This document shows positions 1 to 9,900 of a stretch of 64,000 nt of DNA, in pieces. Source of the DNA: Planctomycetota bacterium (GTDB lineage Bacteria > Planctomycetota > Phycisphaerae > Phycisphaerales > UBA1924); NCBI GenBank assembly GCA_003696675.1, contig RFGH01000171.1, positions 1-64,000 of the forward strand, given 5' to 3'. Positions within the stretch are counted from its first letter, which is position 1, and every line of letters begins with the position of its first letter. Both the position numbers and the translations under genes were made by a program. The notes under the pieces were generated by a model. It saw only the letters and a program-made list of their open reading frames with translations, was not told the origin of the DNA and did no database searches.

Positions 1-503
1 GCGGGACGGTGCCGGGGGACCAGTACTGCCCGCGGCGGACTTTCCAGCCGCCGAAGTCGGCGTTCATCCAGACGGTCACGCCCCGGACGATCTGCCGCCC
101 GTCGAAGGTGCTCATGGGATAGACGACATCGACCTTGGCGTCGGAGAGGCGGATCCAGACGCGCCCGATGTGATAGGTGGGCAGGTCGAGCGTTTCCGAG
201 GTCGGGATGACGGCGTCGGGGCCGAGGGCTTCGGCGATGCGGCCGGCCGTCTCGAGGCTGGTGCCTTCGGGGAGGTTGATCGCGTACGCGCCGGGGATGC
301 CGTGGCGGAGGGTGACCCACTCCAGGGCGGTTCGGACGGCGCTCGATGCCATGCGGGAGTTGGGGTCCTGCCCGTCGTTGTAGCTCTCATGCTCGGCGAC
401 ATTGGTGTAGCTGGTGCAGCCACCGAGCGTGCCGGCGAGCCCGAGACCCAGCGTCAGACCGCCCAGGATCACGCCCGCGAACCGCTTGTTCCGATCAACC
501 ATC
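1..503 (-). CDS. Putative lipoprotein, partial (C-terminus beyond window start)
   Basis: Open frame on minus strand from ATG at 503: MVDRNKRFAGVILGGLTLGLGLAGTLGGCTSYTNVAEHES...; lipobox-like LGGC; no stop before the window edge so absent from the ORF track. Confidence 0.7.
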
Positions 504-636
504 CGTCACCTCCCGCGGGGTCCGAGAACACCCCGGACACTCTAAGCGGGCTTGGACGCGTCCGCAGCCGGCCCGGGGTCGAAACCGTGCAGGAAATCGC
601 CGTTCCGCCACGCCGCTGACCAAGTTAGGATCCTCC

Positions 637-1293
637 ATGCCGATGACCGTCCCCCGCAGCCCCGCGCCCGCCGACGCCCCGGAGCCGTCGGGGCGTCGGT
701 TCGTTCTGGGGGTCTCCGGCGCGTCCGGGGCGGCGTACGCCGTGCGCTTCGTCGAGCAGGTCCTGCTGGGCGGGCACGAGCTGCACCTGGTGGTGTCGGA
801 CTACGGCAAGCGGCTGCTGAGCGACGAGCTAGACATCCGCGATCTGTCGCTGGCGACGCTGTGCCCGCACTTGGACGGCTCGGCGGGCGGCGAGGACTTT
901 CGCAAGCGATTGATCCTGCACCCCCACCGCGATGTGGGCGCGGTGATCGCCAGCGGCTCGTTCCTGCATGACGGCATGGCGGTGCTGCCGTGCTCATCGA
1001 CCTCGCTGGGCGCGATCGCGACAGGGGCGGGCAGCAACCTGCTGACGCGGGCCGCGATGGTGACGCTCAAGGAACGCCGCCCGCTGATCGTGTGCCACCG
1101 CGAGAGCCCGCTGAGCCTGGTGGACATCGAGAACATGCGGACGCTGACGCTGGCCGGCGCGGTGATCTGCCCGACGAACCCGGGGCTGTACCTTTGCCCG
1201 ACGACGGTGGACGAGATCGTGGACTTTGTGACGGGCAAGGTGCTGGATCTTCTGCGGATCGGGCACGACCTGAAGATCCGCTGGACAGGCTGA
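637..1293 (+). CDS. ubiX: Flavin prenyltransferase UbiX-like
   Basis: GVSGASGAAYAVRFVEQ start, VIASGSF, PCSSTSLGAIATGAGSNLLTRAA, RRPLIVCHRESPLS motifs of the UbiX/Pad1 family. Confidence 0.9.
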   Translation: MPMTVPRSPAPADAPEPSGRRFVLGVSGASGAAYAVRFVEQVLLGGHELHLVVSDYGKRLLSDELDIRDLSLATLCPHLDGSAGGEDFRKRLILHPHRDVGAVIASGSFLHDGMAVLPCSSTSLGAIATGAGSNLLTRAAMVTLKERRPLIVCHRESPLSLVDIENMRTLTLAGAVICPTNPGLYLCPTTVDEIVDFVTGKVLDLLRIGHDLKIRWTG

Positions 1294-1405
1294 ACCCAGG
1301 GGTTTTGGGACCTTTATTTCTTATTCCCGGGGTATTGACCTTGATGCCGCCGGGTTGTTAGGTTGCTTGCCCGCGATGCCCGCGGGCGGGGAGAGGAGCC
1401 CTCAC

Positions 1406-3145
1406 ATGTCGATTCGTGCCCGTCACTTTCTGTTCGTGGCCGGTGTGGCCGCCGCGCTGTCCGCCTCGATTGCTCGGGGCCAGGCGTTGGACGCGACCTT
1501 CAACTATCAGGGTCGGATCGAGGTCAACGGTTCGGCGCCGACCGGTCTCTATGACATGACCTTCCGGCTCTTCGATGCGCCGACCGGGGGGAACCAGGTC
1601 GGGTTCGCGGGGTTCGGCAATGTGCAGGTCAACGACGGGCTGTTCAATCTGCCGGTCAACTTCGGCGATGCGGCATTCACGCCCGGCCAGTCGCGTTGGG
1701 TGGAGATCGCGGTGCGGGCGCCGGCCGATCCGGCATACACCACGCTGAGCGGGCGTCAGAAGCTCAACGCGACGCCCTTCGCCAGCGTCTCGCGTTTCCC
1801 GTGGACACCGGGCGCCAACGGTCTGACCGCGACCTTCAACGGGAACTTCGTGGGCATCAACCGCCAGAACGCGCTCTCGGGCAACGAGGTCTTCGGCATC
1901 CGCACCAACTTCGGCGGGACGAACTACGGCGGCATGTACATCCAGACCGACTCGGCGCAGGGCAAGCCGTTCTACGGCTACAACACCGGGAACACCAACA
2001 CCGCCTGGACCTATCTGGACGGTGCGTCCGGGTCGTGGCGGCTGTTCCTCGGCGGCGACCGCCTCACGGTGACGGGCACGGGCGACACGGGCATCGGCAC
2101 GACGACGCCGGGCGCGAAGCTGGACGTCGCGGGCGACCTGCGGATCAGCGCGGACGGCACGCTGCGGTTCCCCGACCGGATGGTCGCCGAGTACGGCTTC
2201 TTCCGCAACGAGTTCGAGACCAAGTTCTCGGCGGGGATTTTCTCCTTCGAGTCGCCGAACATCATCCTCGGCAACTTCGAGTACAGCGCGTTCGGCGGCG
2301 GTGTGGTGACCGGCAAGGTCATCGCGGATAGCGCCACCGGCGGGTTCATCGGCGGCGGTGGAAGCTATCGCTCCTTCCAAGGGGTGCCCATCGTTGGTTT
2401 CCAGACGATTTATGACAACTTCGGCACCATCGCAGGCGGTTCGTCCAACACGGTCGGCACGAACGATGGCGATCCGTTCACCCAGACCGGCGGCACCGTC
2501 TCGGGCGGCCTGCAGAACATCGCCTCCGGCGCGTACGCGACCGTGCCCGGCGGCGAGTTGAACCACGCCAACGGCGATTATGCCTTCGCCGCCGGGCGCC
2601 GGGCCAAGGCCAACGGGCCGGGCATGTTCGTGCTCTCCGATTCGAACGACTTTGACTTCGGCGGCACCGGATCGAACGCGATGTTCGCTCGGTTCACCAA
2701 CGGCTACTTCTTCTACACGGGCGTGAACGGCTCGGGCGTTCCCAACGCGGGCGCGCGCCTCCTGGCGGGGTCGGGATCGTGGACGAGCCTGTCGGACGCG
2801 GCGTCGAAGCACGCCTTCGAGCCGGTCGACGCGTTGGAGATCCTCGACAAGGTGGCGTCGATGCCGGTCCAGCGTTGGAGCTACAAGTCCCAGGACGCGG
2901 CGGTGCGGCACATCGGGCCGACGGCGCAGGACTTCCACGCGGCGTTCGGCGTGGGCGACGACCCCAAGGGCATCACCACCGTGGACGCCGACGGCGTGGC
3001 GCTGGCCGCCATCCAGGGACTCAACGCGAAGGTCGAGGCGCAGGCCCGGACCATTGACGCCCAGAACGCCCTGATCGAGTCCCAGCGCCGGGCGATCGAG
3101 GAGTTGGCCCGACGGCTCGAGGCCATCGAGCGCAACGCCGACTGA
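1406..3145 (+). CDS. Secreted protein with YadA-head-like repeats and C-terminal S74 (endosialidase chaperone)-like domain
   Basis: Signal peptide; GG..N.ASG.YA.VPGGE.N.ANGDYAFAAGRRAKA repeats; SLSDAASKHAFEPVDALEILDKVASMPVQRWSYK...HIGPTAQDF; C-terminal coiled coil. Confidence 0.75.
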   Translation: MSIRARHFLFVAGVAAALSASIARGQALDATFNYQGRIEVNGSAPTGLYDMTFRLFDAPTGGNQVGFAGFGNVQVNDGLFNLPVNFGDAAFTPGQSRWVEIAVRAPADPAYTTLSGRQKLNATPFASVSRFPWTPGANGLTATFNGNFVGINRQNALSGNEVFGIRTNFGGTNYGGMYIQTDSAQGKPFYGYNTGNTNTAWTYLDGASGSWRLFLGGDRLTVTGTGDTGIGTTTPGAKLDVAGDLRISADGTLRFPDRMVAEYGFFRNEFETKFSAGIFSFESPNIILGNFEYSAFGGGVVTGKVIADSATGGFIGGGGSYRSFQGVPIVGFQTIYDNFGTIAGGSSNTVGTNDGDPFTQTGGTVSGGLQNIASGAYATVPGGELNHANGDYAFAAGRRAKANGPGMFVLSDSNDFDFGGTGSNAMFARFTNGYFFYTGVNGSGVPNAGARLLAGSGSWTSLSDAASKHAFEPVDALEILDKVASMPVQRWSYKSQDAAVRHIGPTAQDFHAAFGVGDDPKGITTVDADGVALAAIQGLNAKVEAQARTIDAQNALIESQRRAIEELARRLEAIERNAD

Positions 3146-3191
3146 CTGGGATCCCGCGATCCGGGGTCGATCGGACGCGTATTACTCCCGC

Positions 3192-4175
3192 GTGTTCGAC
3201 GCGGCGCCCCAGTTCGAGCCCAACCGCCCGGCCGCCCCCGAGGGCGATCGATCCCGTCGCGGGCGGCACGAATGGAGCGGCAGCCACATTGCGGCCGTGC
3301 TGCCCGACGGGCCGTTCCGCGTGATCGTCGGCGTGCTGTGGCTGTTTCAGGCGGTCACGCTGCCGGGCGTGTGGTCGCTGGCCCCCCTGCGGACACCGGC
3401 GGCGTCCGTCGCGGGGTGGGTCGCCGGTGTGGTGGCGCTGGTCGTTTGCGGGTGGTTCCTGTTCGGCGCGGTGCGGCCGCGTCCGTTCACGCGGCGGGAG
3501 GCGTGGCTGGTGCTGGGCGCGGGATTGAACGCCGTGTGGCCCGCGCTGGCGGCACTGGTGGCGCCGCGGGACTCAGAGGCCTTCGGGCTGATCGTGCTCA
3601 TGGCGATGGGCATGGGCGTGCTGCACATCCTGCCCGCCCTGCTGCTGGGCGTGCCCGCGTTTCACCGCGTGGGCGTGGCGGGTGATCGCTGGACGCCGCA
3701 CCAGGCGTCGGGCGATGCGCGATCGGGCGTGCTGCTCGGGCTGAGTGTACTGATCGGCGGATGGGCCGCCGCGTTCGGGATGGGGTTGTTCCTGCTGATC
3801 CACGAGCGCGGGCATATGGAGCCCGGCAAGGGGTACGCGGAACTCGGTGCGGCCATGACCTTCGCGCTGCCGTTCGGGATGTTTCTCGGCTTCTGCTGCG
3901 GCATCTTCTCGGCGATCCTGCCGGTGCCCACCCGGTTCGACCGGTCGATCCCGCGGCTGTTCATCCCGCCCTTCCTGGCGGGCGTGGTCGGCAGCGCGAT
4001 CAACCCGTTTGTCGGCGTGCTGCTGGCCGGCGGGGCACTGCTGCTGATGAGCATCGTCGTGCGCCGCACCTGTCGGCTGCACCCGCCGGGCTACTGCGAG
4101 GCCTGCGGGTATTCGCTGGCGGGCATCGACGGTTCGGTGTGCCCGGAGTGCGGGCATTCGCCCCGCGTGGCGTGA
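3192..4175 (+). CDS. Multi-pass membrane protein with C-terminal zinc-ribbon-like tail (CEACGYSL...CPECG)
   Basis: Several hydrophobic segments plus CxxC...CxxC tail; GTG start. Confidence 0.65.
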   Translation: MFDAAPQFEPNRPAAPEGDRSRRGRHEWSGSHIAAVLPDGPFRVIVGVLWLFQAVTLPGVWSLAPLRTPAASVAGWVAGVVALVVCGWFLFGAVRPRPFTRREAWLVLGAGLNAVWPALAALVAPRDSEAFGLIVLMAMGMGVLHILPALLLGVPAFHRVGVAGDRWTPHQASGDARSGVLLGLSVLIGGWAAAFGMGLFLLIHERGHMEPGKGYAELGAAMTFALPFGMFLGFCCGIFSAILPVPTRFDRSIPRLFIPPFLAGVVGSAINPFVGVLLAGGALLLMSIVVRRTCRLHPPGYCEACGYSLAGIDGSVCPECGHSPRVA

Positions 4176-4185
4176 TGCATATCAC

Positions 4186-4217
4186 AAAAAAACGCCCGGA
4201 CCGAGCGGCCCGGGCGT
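4186..4217 (-). terminator. Rho-independent terminator for the 4238..4891 gene
   Basis: Minus strand: ACGCCCGGGCCGCTCGGTCCGGGCGT followed by TTTTTTTGTG. Confidence 0.75.
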
Positions 4218-4237
4218 GCGATGCGTTCACACCATGA

Positions 4238-4891
4238 TCAGCGACGCCGACGCGTGCCCACCAGCCCACCGATGGCGAGCGCGGCGAGGGGACCGGCCGC
4301 CGGGGCTGGGCGGGTGCTTGCGCCCCATGCGCCGAGGTCGATCGATCCGTCCGTGCCCAGGACCGGGCGTTCGCGGCCGTAATCGAACGCGAGCGTGATC
4401 TCGCCCGGCGTCCAGCCGGGCAGGGGGTTGCCGCCCGCGTCGCCGACGAAGACCTCGTAGGTGACCTCGTGATGCCCGTGGACTTGCGTGGCGTACCAGT
4501 TGTGCGTCATGGTTCCGTTCCACTGCCAGACCGGGTCGGAACCGGCCGTGCCGAGGATCGGATCGAAGCCGAACTCTGAATACACCGACAGCCACGGCGA
4601 GCCGACGATCTCGCGCACGAACACGCCCGAGCCGGGCGGGATCGAGATGAAACCGTTGGCCAGCCAGCCGAACTGGGCGTTGTAGCCCGTGCCGTTGAGC
4701 ACGCTGGCGTCACCGACGAAGCCGTCGCCCTCCTGCATGACCACGGTGCTCATCGAGGGCGATTCGAACGACAGGAAGACCTGCTGCTGGAACACGCTGA
4801 CGAGCAGGTGGCTCATCGGCCCGCCCAGCGATGGATCGGCCATCGCCGGGGCGGCGGCGACCGTCAGGAGCGCGATCGCGGTACGCATCAC
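4238..4891 (-). CDS. Secreted PEP-CTERM-like protein, paralog of the neighbouring gene
   Basis: Signal peptide MMRTAIALLTVAAAPAMA; C-terminal hydrophobic segment then GTRRRR; FGWLANGFI, W.WNGTMTHNWYA shared with 4888..5529. Confidence 0.75.
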   Translation of the reverse strand: MMRTAIALLTVAAAPAMADPSLGGPMSHLLVSVFQQQVFLSFESPSMSTVVMQEGDGFVGDASVLNGTGYNAQFGWLANGFISIPPGSGVFVREIVGSPWLSVYSEFGFDPILGTAGSDPVWQWNGTMTHNWYATQVHGHHEVTYEVFVGDAGGNPLPGWTPGEITLAFDYGRERPVLGTDGSIDLGAWGASTRPAPAAGPLAALAIGGLVGTRRRR

Positions 4892-5529
4892 GATCCCCTC
4901 CGCCGTCGGGCGGCCAGCAGACCGCCCACGCCCAGAACGCCGAGCGCGCCCGGCGTGGGCACGGCGCGGAAGTAGAGCGTGACCGTGGCGTCGGCGTAGC
5001 CGGCCACGGCGTTGCCGGCCGCGTCGCTGACGAAGATGCGGTAGGTCGCCTCGTAGTCGCCGTTGAGTTCGGCAGCGTACCAGTTGTGGACCATGGTGCC
5101 GGGCCAGTCCCAGACCATGGAAGAGCCGGCGGTGCCGAAGATCGGGTTGTAGGTGTGGCTGGCTTTCATCATGCGCATCCCGCCCTCGTAGGTCTCCAGC
5201 CCGGGCGTGGCGCTGAGGAGTTCGATCGAGATGCCGTTGCCGGGGCCCGGATCGATGAATCCGTCGGCCAGCCAGCCGTACTGGTCGCCGTAGGCCTTGC
5301 CTTCCAGCACCGACGCTGCGCCGAGATAGGTCTCACCGGGGAAACGCTGGAGGATGGTGCGCTCATCGCCCCAGTCGGCGTGGGCGTGCAGAGTGTTGCC
5401 TTCCAGCGAGATCATGATGTGCCGCATGGGCATGCCGACATTGTGGGGCCAGATCGGCTCGGCGCCGGCCAGGCCGCTGAACATCGAAACCGCAACGATC
5501 ATCGAGAACTTGTTCATGTGGTGATCCAT
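4888..5529 (-). CDS. Secreted PEP-CTERM-like protein, paralog of 4238..4891
   Basis: Signal peptide; YGWLADGFI, W.WPGTMVHNWYA, VPTPGALGVLGVGGLLAARRRRGS C-terminus; overlaps next gene by 4 bp. Confidence 0.75.
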   Translation of the reverse strand: MDHHMNKFSMIVAVSMFSGLAGAEPIWPHNVGMPMRHIMISLEGNTLHAHADWGDERTILQRFPGETYLGAASVLEGKAYGDQYGWLADGFIDPGPGNGISIELLSATPGLETYEGGMRMMKASHTYNPIFGTAGSSMVWDWPGTMVHNWYAAELNGDYEATYRIFVSDAAGNAVAGYADATVTLYFRAVPTPGALGVLGVGGLLAARRRRGS

Positions 5530-6306
5530 TCAATTTTTCAGTGCGGGGTCGGGGTTCCAGAGATCCAGGCCCCGCGTCGGGTCATAGGTGGACGCGAAGT
5601 CGCGCGACTCCGCGTGGGTATCGAGAAACACATACCCGGACCGGTCGCCGTGGCGATCGACGCTCACGCCGTCGCCCGCGGGCACGTTCCGGGTTGTCCA
5701 GAAATGGGCCATGATGTGATCGATCCGTGCCGCTTCGGGCAGCTCGCCGAAGAGCAGCGTCTTGGACGGGCGTGGCGCCCGGTCCAGCATGCGCCACGGC
5801 TCGTTCGTGTTGCCGGGCTGCGACGGATCGATCTCACGCACGGTCAGTTCGAAGTAGACATTCAGCCCGTAGCTGTAGACCGGCATGCCGAAGGGCAGGC
5901 CGGGCAGGGTCTCGGGGCTGGTGCGTCGGTCGTGGGGGCAGCGGTAGTGGGTGTTGGTGGCATGCCACCAGCCGTCGTTGTCCCACGCGGTGGTGTCCGA
6001 ATCGAAGGGAGCGCCTGTGAGCGGCTCGTAGAGCGCCGCCGCCCAGGGGAGCCGCCCGAAGCCGGCCGAGTGCATCGACCGCGGCACGGCGCCGCCATGA
6101 TCGTCGGCGTACATCGACAGAGTCTGTCCCAGCGTCCGCAGACGCGACAGGCACACGGCCGATCGGGCCGAACTCCGCGCTGACGAGATCGCGGGCAGCA
6201 GCAGGCCCGTCAGCAGCGCGATGATCGCGATGACAACGAGCAGCTCGATCAGCGTGAAGGCACGCCGACCCCGCGGGCGATGGCCCGCGGCGCAGATCAT
6301 CCACAT
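5530..6306 (-). CDS. Type II secretion pseudopilin-like (prepilin N-terminal) protein
   Basis: [39 protein letters not shown] prepilin cleavage/methylation motif. Confidence 0.85.
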   Translation of the reverse strand: MWMICAAGHRPRGRRAFTLIELLVVIAIIALLTGLLLPAISSARSSARSAVCLSRLRTLGQTLSMYADDHGGAVPRSMHSAGFGRLPWAAALYEPLTGAPFDSDTTAWDNDGWWHATNTHYRCPHDRRTSPETLPGLPFGMPVYSYGLNVYFELTVREIDPSQPGNTNEPWRMLDRAPRPSKTLLFGELPEAARIDHIMAHFWTTRNVPAGDGVSVDRHGDRSGYVFLDTHAESRDFASTYDPTRGLDLWNPDPALKN

Positions 6307-6379
6307 GGCAAGGCTCCCGTGGCGGGGCGCGCAACGCCCCGCCGGACACGCCGGACTCACATCACGAACGACGCGGGCG

Positions 6380-6874
6380 TCAGGCGCGGGGAGGCGGGGT
6401 CGGGATCTCGAGCCAGCGTGAACGAGGCGACGCGCATGCCTCCGGGACCGCCAACGCCACACCGGAATCAATGAACGACGCGTCGCTTGCCGAGCCGACC
6501 AGCAGGAACAGCCCGGCCATCAGGGACTCGGCCGCCGTGCCGAGGTGCATCACGAACCGTTCGGTGCCGGATTGTCGCAGGGCGACGCGTCCGGGATCGA
6601 TGCGCGGCTCTTCGCCCGAACAACCGCTTTGGCCCGTCAGTCCGAGGACGCACAGCGGGCAATCCTCGGGCATCTCCAGCGGGCGGCAATCGCACAACGC
6701 CTGGCCGCAGACCGACCACACCGGGCGGTGGGAAAGCATGCGCGAAATGGCCGGTGCCCAGCCGGAACTGACCAGAATCAGCCCGAGACTGAACAGGGCG
6801 CAGGCACACATGCGCAGGATGGGCGATTCCGATTGCACAGGATGGATTCTAGTCCGGCGGGAATCGCGGCACAA
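6380..6874 (-). CDS. Hypothetical membrane protein
   Basis: ORF with two hydrophobic segments and a Cys-rich stretch ([24 protein letters not shown]); start uncertain. Confidence 0.5.
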   Translation of the reverse strand: MCRDSRRTRIHPVQSESPILRMCACALFSLGLILVSSGWAPAISRMLSHRPVWSVCGQALCDCRPLEMPEDCPLCVLGLTGQSGCSGEEPRIDPGRVALRQSGTERFVMHLGTAAESLMAGLFLLVGSASDASFIDSGVALAVPEACASPRSRWLEIPTPPPRA

Positions 6875-6943
6875 CTTTCAAAGTCAGGGGCGCCTTGCTT
6901 TCAAACCCGTGCCGGGAATGCAACGAGTGATGGAATCACTCCT

Positions 6944-9900
6944 TCAGCCACGGGCGTACTGCTTGCGTCGGTCGTCCTTGTTCAGTTCGATGGAGACGCC
7001 GCCGGCCAGGCGGACCGAGTCCGGGCCGGCCTGGTCGCAGATCTTGCGGACGAGGTCGGGGCGGAGTTGGGCGTGCTTGAGACCCTTGGGCTCGACGAGG
7101 ACCCAGGCGTCATCGGTCTCGATGATGATCTCGACGGGTCGGGGGCTTCTGCCAAGCGACAGGTCGGACGGGTCGGGCTGTTCGCTGAGGATGTCGCGGA
7201 CGGCGGCGACCTTGGCCGGTGCGGTGCCGTTGAGCCGTTTGGCGCGGAGCATGACCTGGATGGTGCCCTGCTCGAGGGGGTGGCCGTCGATGGGGACGAT
7301 CCGGTCGACGATGATCTGGGCGTCGCCGCGCGAGTGGTCGAGCCGGCCCATGAAGAACTTGGGCTGGTCGGACTCGAAGAGGTGCCCGAACTGCTGGTAG
7401 ACATTGGCGAAGAGCACGGCGTCGGTGGCGCCGGTCGCGTCCTCGATGGTGAGGATGGCCATCTTCTGCCCGGCGCTGCGTCCGTTCTTGACGATGATCG
7501 TCCGCAGGCTCTGGACCATGGCGGGGACGATGACGCGCTTGTCCTGCGGCAGGGCCTTGAGGGCGGACACGGTCAGCGGGGTGAAGGCGCGGGCCCAGTT
7601 GCCCCACTCTTCCAGCGGATGGCTGGAGACGTAGAAGCCGAGGGTTTCCTTCTCCTGCTTGAGCAGTTCGGCCTCCGACCAGGCGGGAACCTTGGCCAGA
7701 GGGGTGGCTTCGGCTTTGCCCGCGGCGGGCTCGGGCTCGGCGAACATGCCTCCGCCGAACAGAGCGCCTTGGCCGGCGGCTTTGTCCGCGGCCAACTTCT
7801 GACCGGCGCTGACCGCCTGATCGATGGTCGCGACCATGGCCGCCCGCGCGTCGCGCCCGTGCAGCGAGTCGAACGCACCCGCCTTGACCAGCGCCTCGAT
7901 CGTGGCCTTGTTCACCACGCTCGACGGGACCCGCTCGCAGAAATCGAAGAGGGAGGTGAACTGCCTGTGTTCCTGCTCCGCCCCGTCTCTTCGCTTCTCC
8001 GTTGTTCCGTCTCTTTCTGAAATGATCGCATCGATCGCCTTGGCCCCCGCCCCCTTGATCGCCCGCAAGCCGAAGCGGATCTGGCCGGTGTCGGCGCGGC
8101 GCGGCTCGTCTTTGCCGTAGACGACAAAGAAGTCGGCCCGCGATAGGTTGACATCCGGCGGCATGACCTCCACGCCCGTGCGGACCGTTTCGCCCGTTCT
8201 GGGGTCGATCGAGCGGGTGCGCTTGCAGTCTTCGAGGTAAGGGATCCAGTCGCTGACCTTCTGGGCCTGGCTCTCGAAGGTCAGAAACGCGGCCATGTAG
8301 TGCGCCGGGAAGTAAGTCTTCAGATACGCCGTCTGGTACGCCACGATGGCGTAGCCCGTCGAGTGCGACTTGTTGAAGCCGTAGCCGGCGAACTTCAAGA
8401 TCAGCTCGAACAGCTCCTCAGCCTGGTTCTTGGGCAATCCCTGACGCGCCGCGCCCTCGACGAACTTGGGGCGCTCGGCGGCGATGATCTTCTCTTTCTT
8501 CTTGCTGATCGCCTTGATGAGTCCGTATGCCGAGCGCAGCGGGATGCCGCCCAGCTCATGGACGATCTGCATGACCTGTTCCTGGTAGACCATCACGCCG
8601 TAGGTCTCGGCGGTGAACTTATCGACGATCGGGTGCACTTTCGGCACGGCGTCCTGCCCGTGCTTGCGACGGTTGTAATCGGGGATCAGGTCCATCGGGC
8701 CGGGGCGGAACAGGGCGTTGGCGGCGATAAGGTCCTCGAGCCGGTCGGGCTTCATCTCCGTCAGCAGCCGGCGCATGCCGCCGGATTCGAACTGGAACAC
8801 GCCGGTCGTGTCGCCCCGACGGAACATCTCGAAGACCCGCTGGTCGTCGAACTTCAGTCGTTCGAGGTCCAGCGGATCGTCGCCGCCGTCGCCCCGCTCG
8901 CGCCCGACGGCGCGGTAGATCTCGTCCTTGGGCAGCGTCTCGCGGATGAGCTCTTTGGCCCGTTCGATCACGCTGAGCGTGCGCAGGCCCAGGAAGTCCA
9001 TCTTGAGCAGGCCCATCTTCTCGCAGGTCGGGCCGTCCCACTGCGTGACGATCTCGTTCTCCGCGGCCTGCGGCGCCTTGTACAGCGGCACCACCTCGTA
9101 CAGCGGGCGGGTCGCGACGATCACGCCCGCGGCGTGAACGGACGAGTGCCGCGCCTGGCCCTCGAAGGTTCGAGCGGTGTCGATCACGCGGCGAACAAGC
9201 TCGTCCCGGTCGTACCAGTCCTTGAGGTCCGGCTCCTGCTCGAGCGCCTTGTCGAGCGTCATCTTCAGCTCTTCGGGCACCAGCTTGGCGAGCTTGTCCG
9301 CGTCGGACAGCGGCATCTCGAGCACGCGGGCCACATCACGGATCGCGGCGCGGGCCTTGAGCGTTCCGAAGGTGATGATCTGGGCGACATGCCCGTACTT
9401 GTCGCGGACATAGTTGATGACATCGCCGCGCCCGTCCTGGCACAGGTCGATATCGATATCGGGGTATTCGGTCCGGTCCGGGTCGGTGAACCGCTCGAAC
9501 AGCAGGCCGTAGTGCACCGGGCAGGCGTTGGACAGGCCCAGCACATAGCCGACCATCGTGCCCACGCCCGAACCACGGGCGTTGGCCGGGATGCCGCGCT
9601 GACGACCCCAGTTGACGAAGTCCCACACGATCAGGAAGTAGGCCGAGATCAGCTTGTCGGCCAGGATCTTGAGTTCGCGGTTCAGGCGTGCCCACTTGTC
9701 GAAGCCCGCTGCGTCGGACGCCGAGACACGGGCCTTGGACGCGGCGTCCGTGCCCTCGATCAGATCGTGCTGGTGCGTCAGAATCCCCGGCCCGTACCGC
9801 CACACCATGCCCGCCTCGCACAGCATGCGGAGCGCCTTGTCGCAGTCCTTCTTGAGCTCCTCCTGCTTGAGCGACGGGTCCGTTGCCGGCTCGAGCGGGA

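Noticed and set aside
1358-2938. 526-aa minus-strand ORF
   Set aside because: Antisense shadow of the S74/YadA-like gene; composition biased to Arg/Val/Glu.
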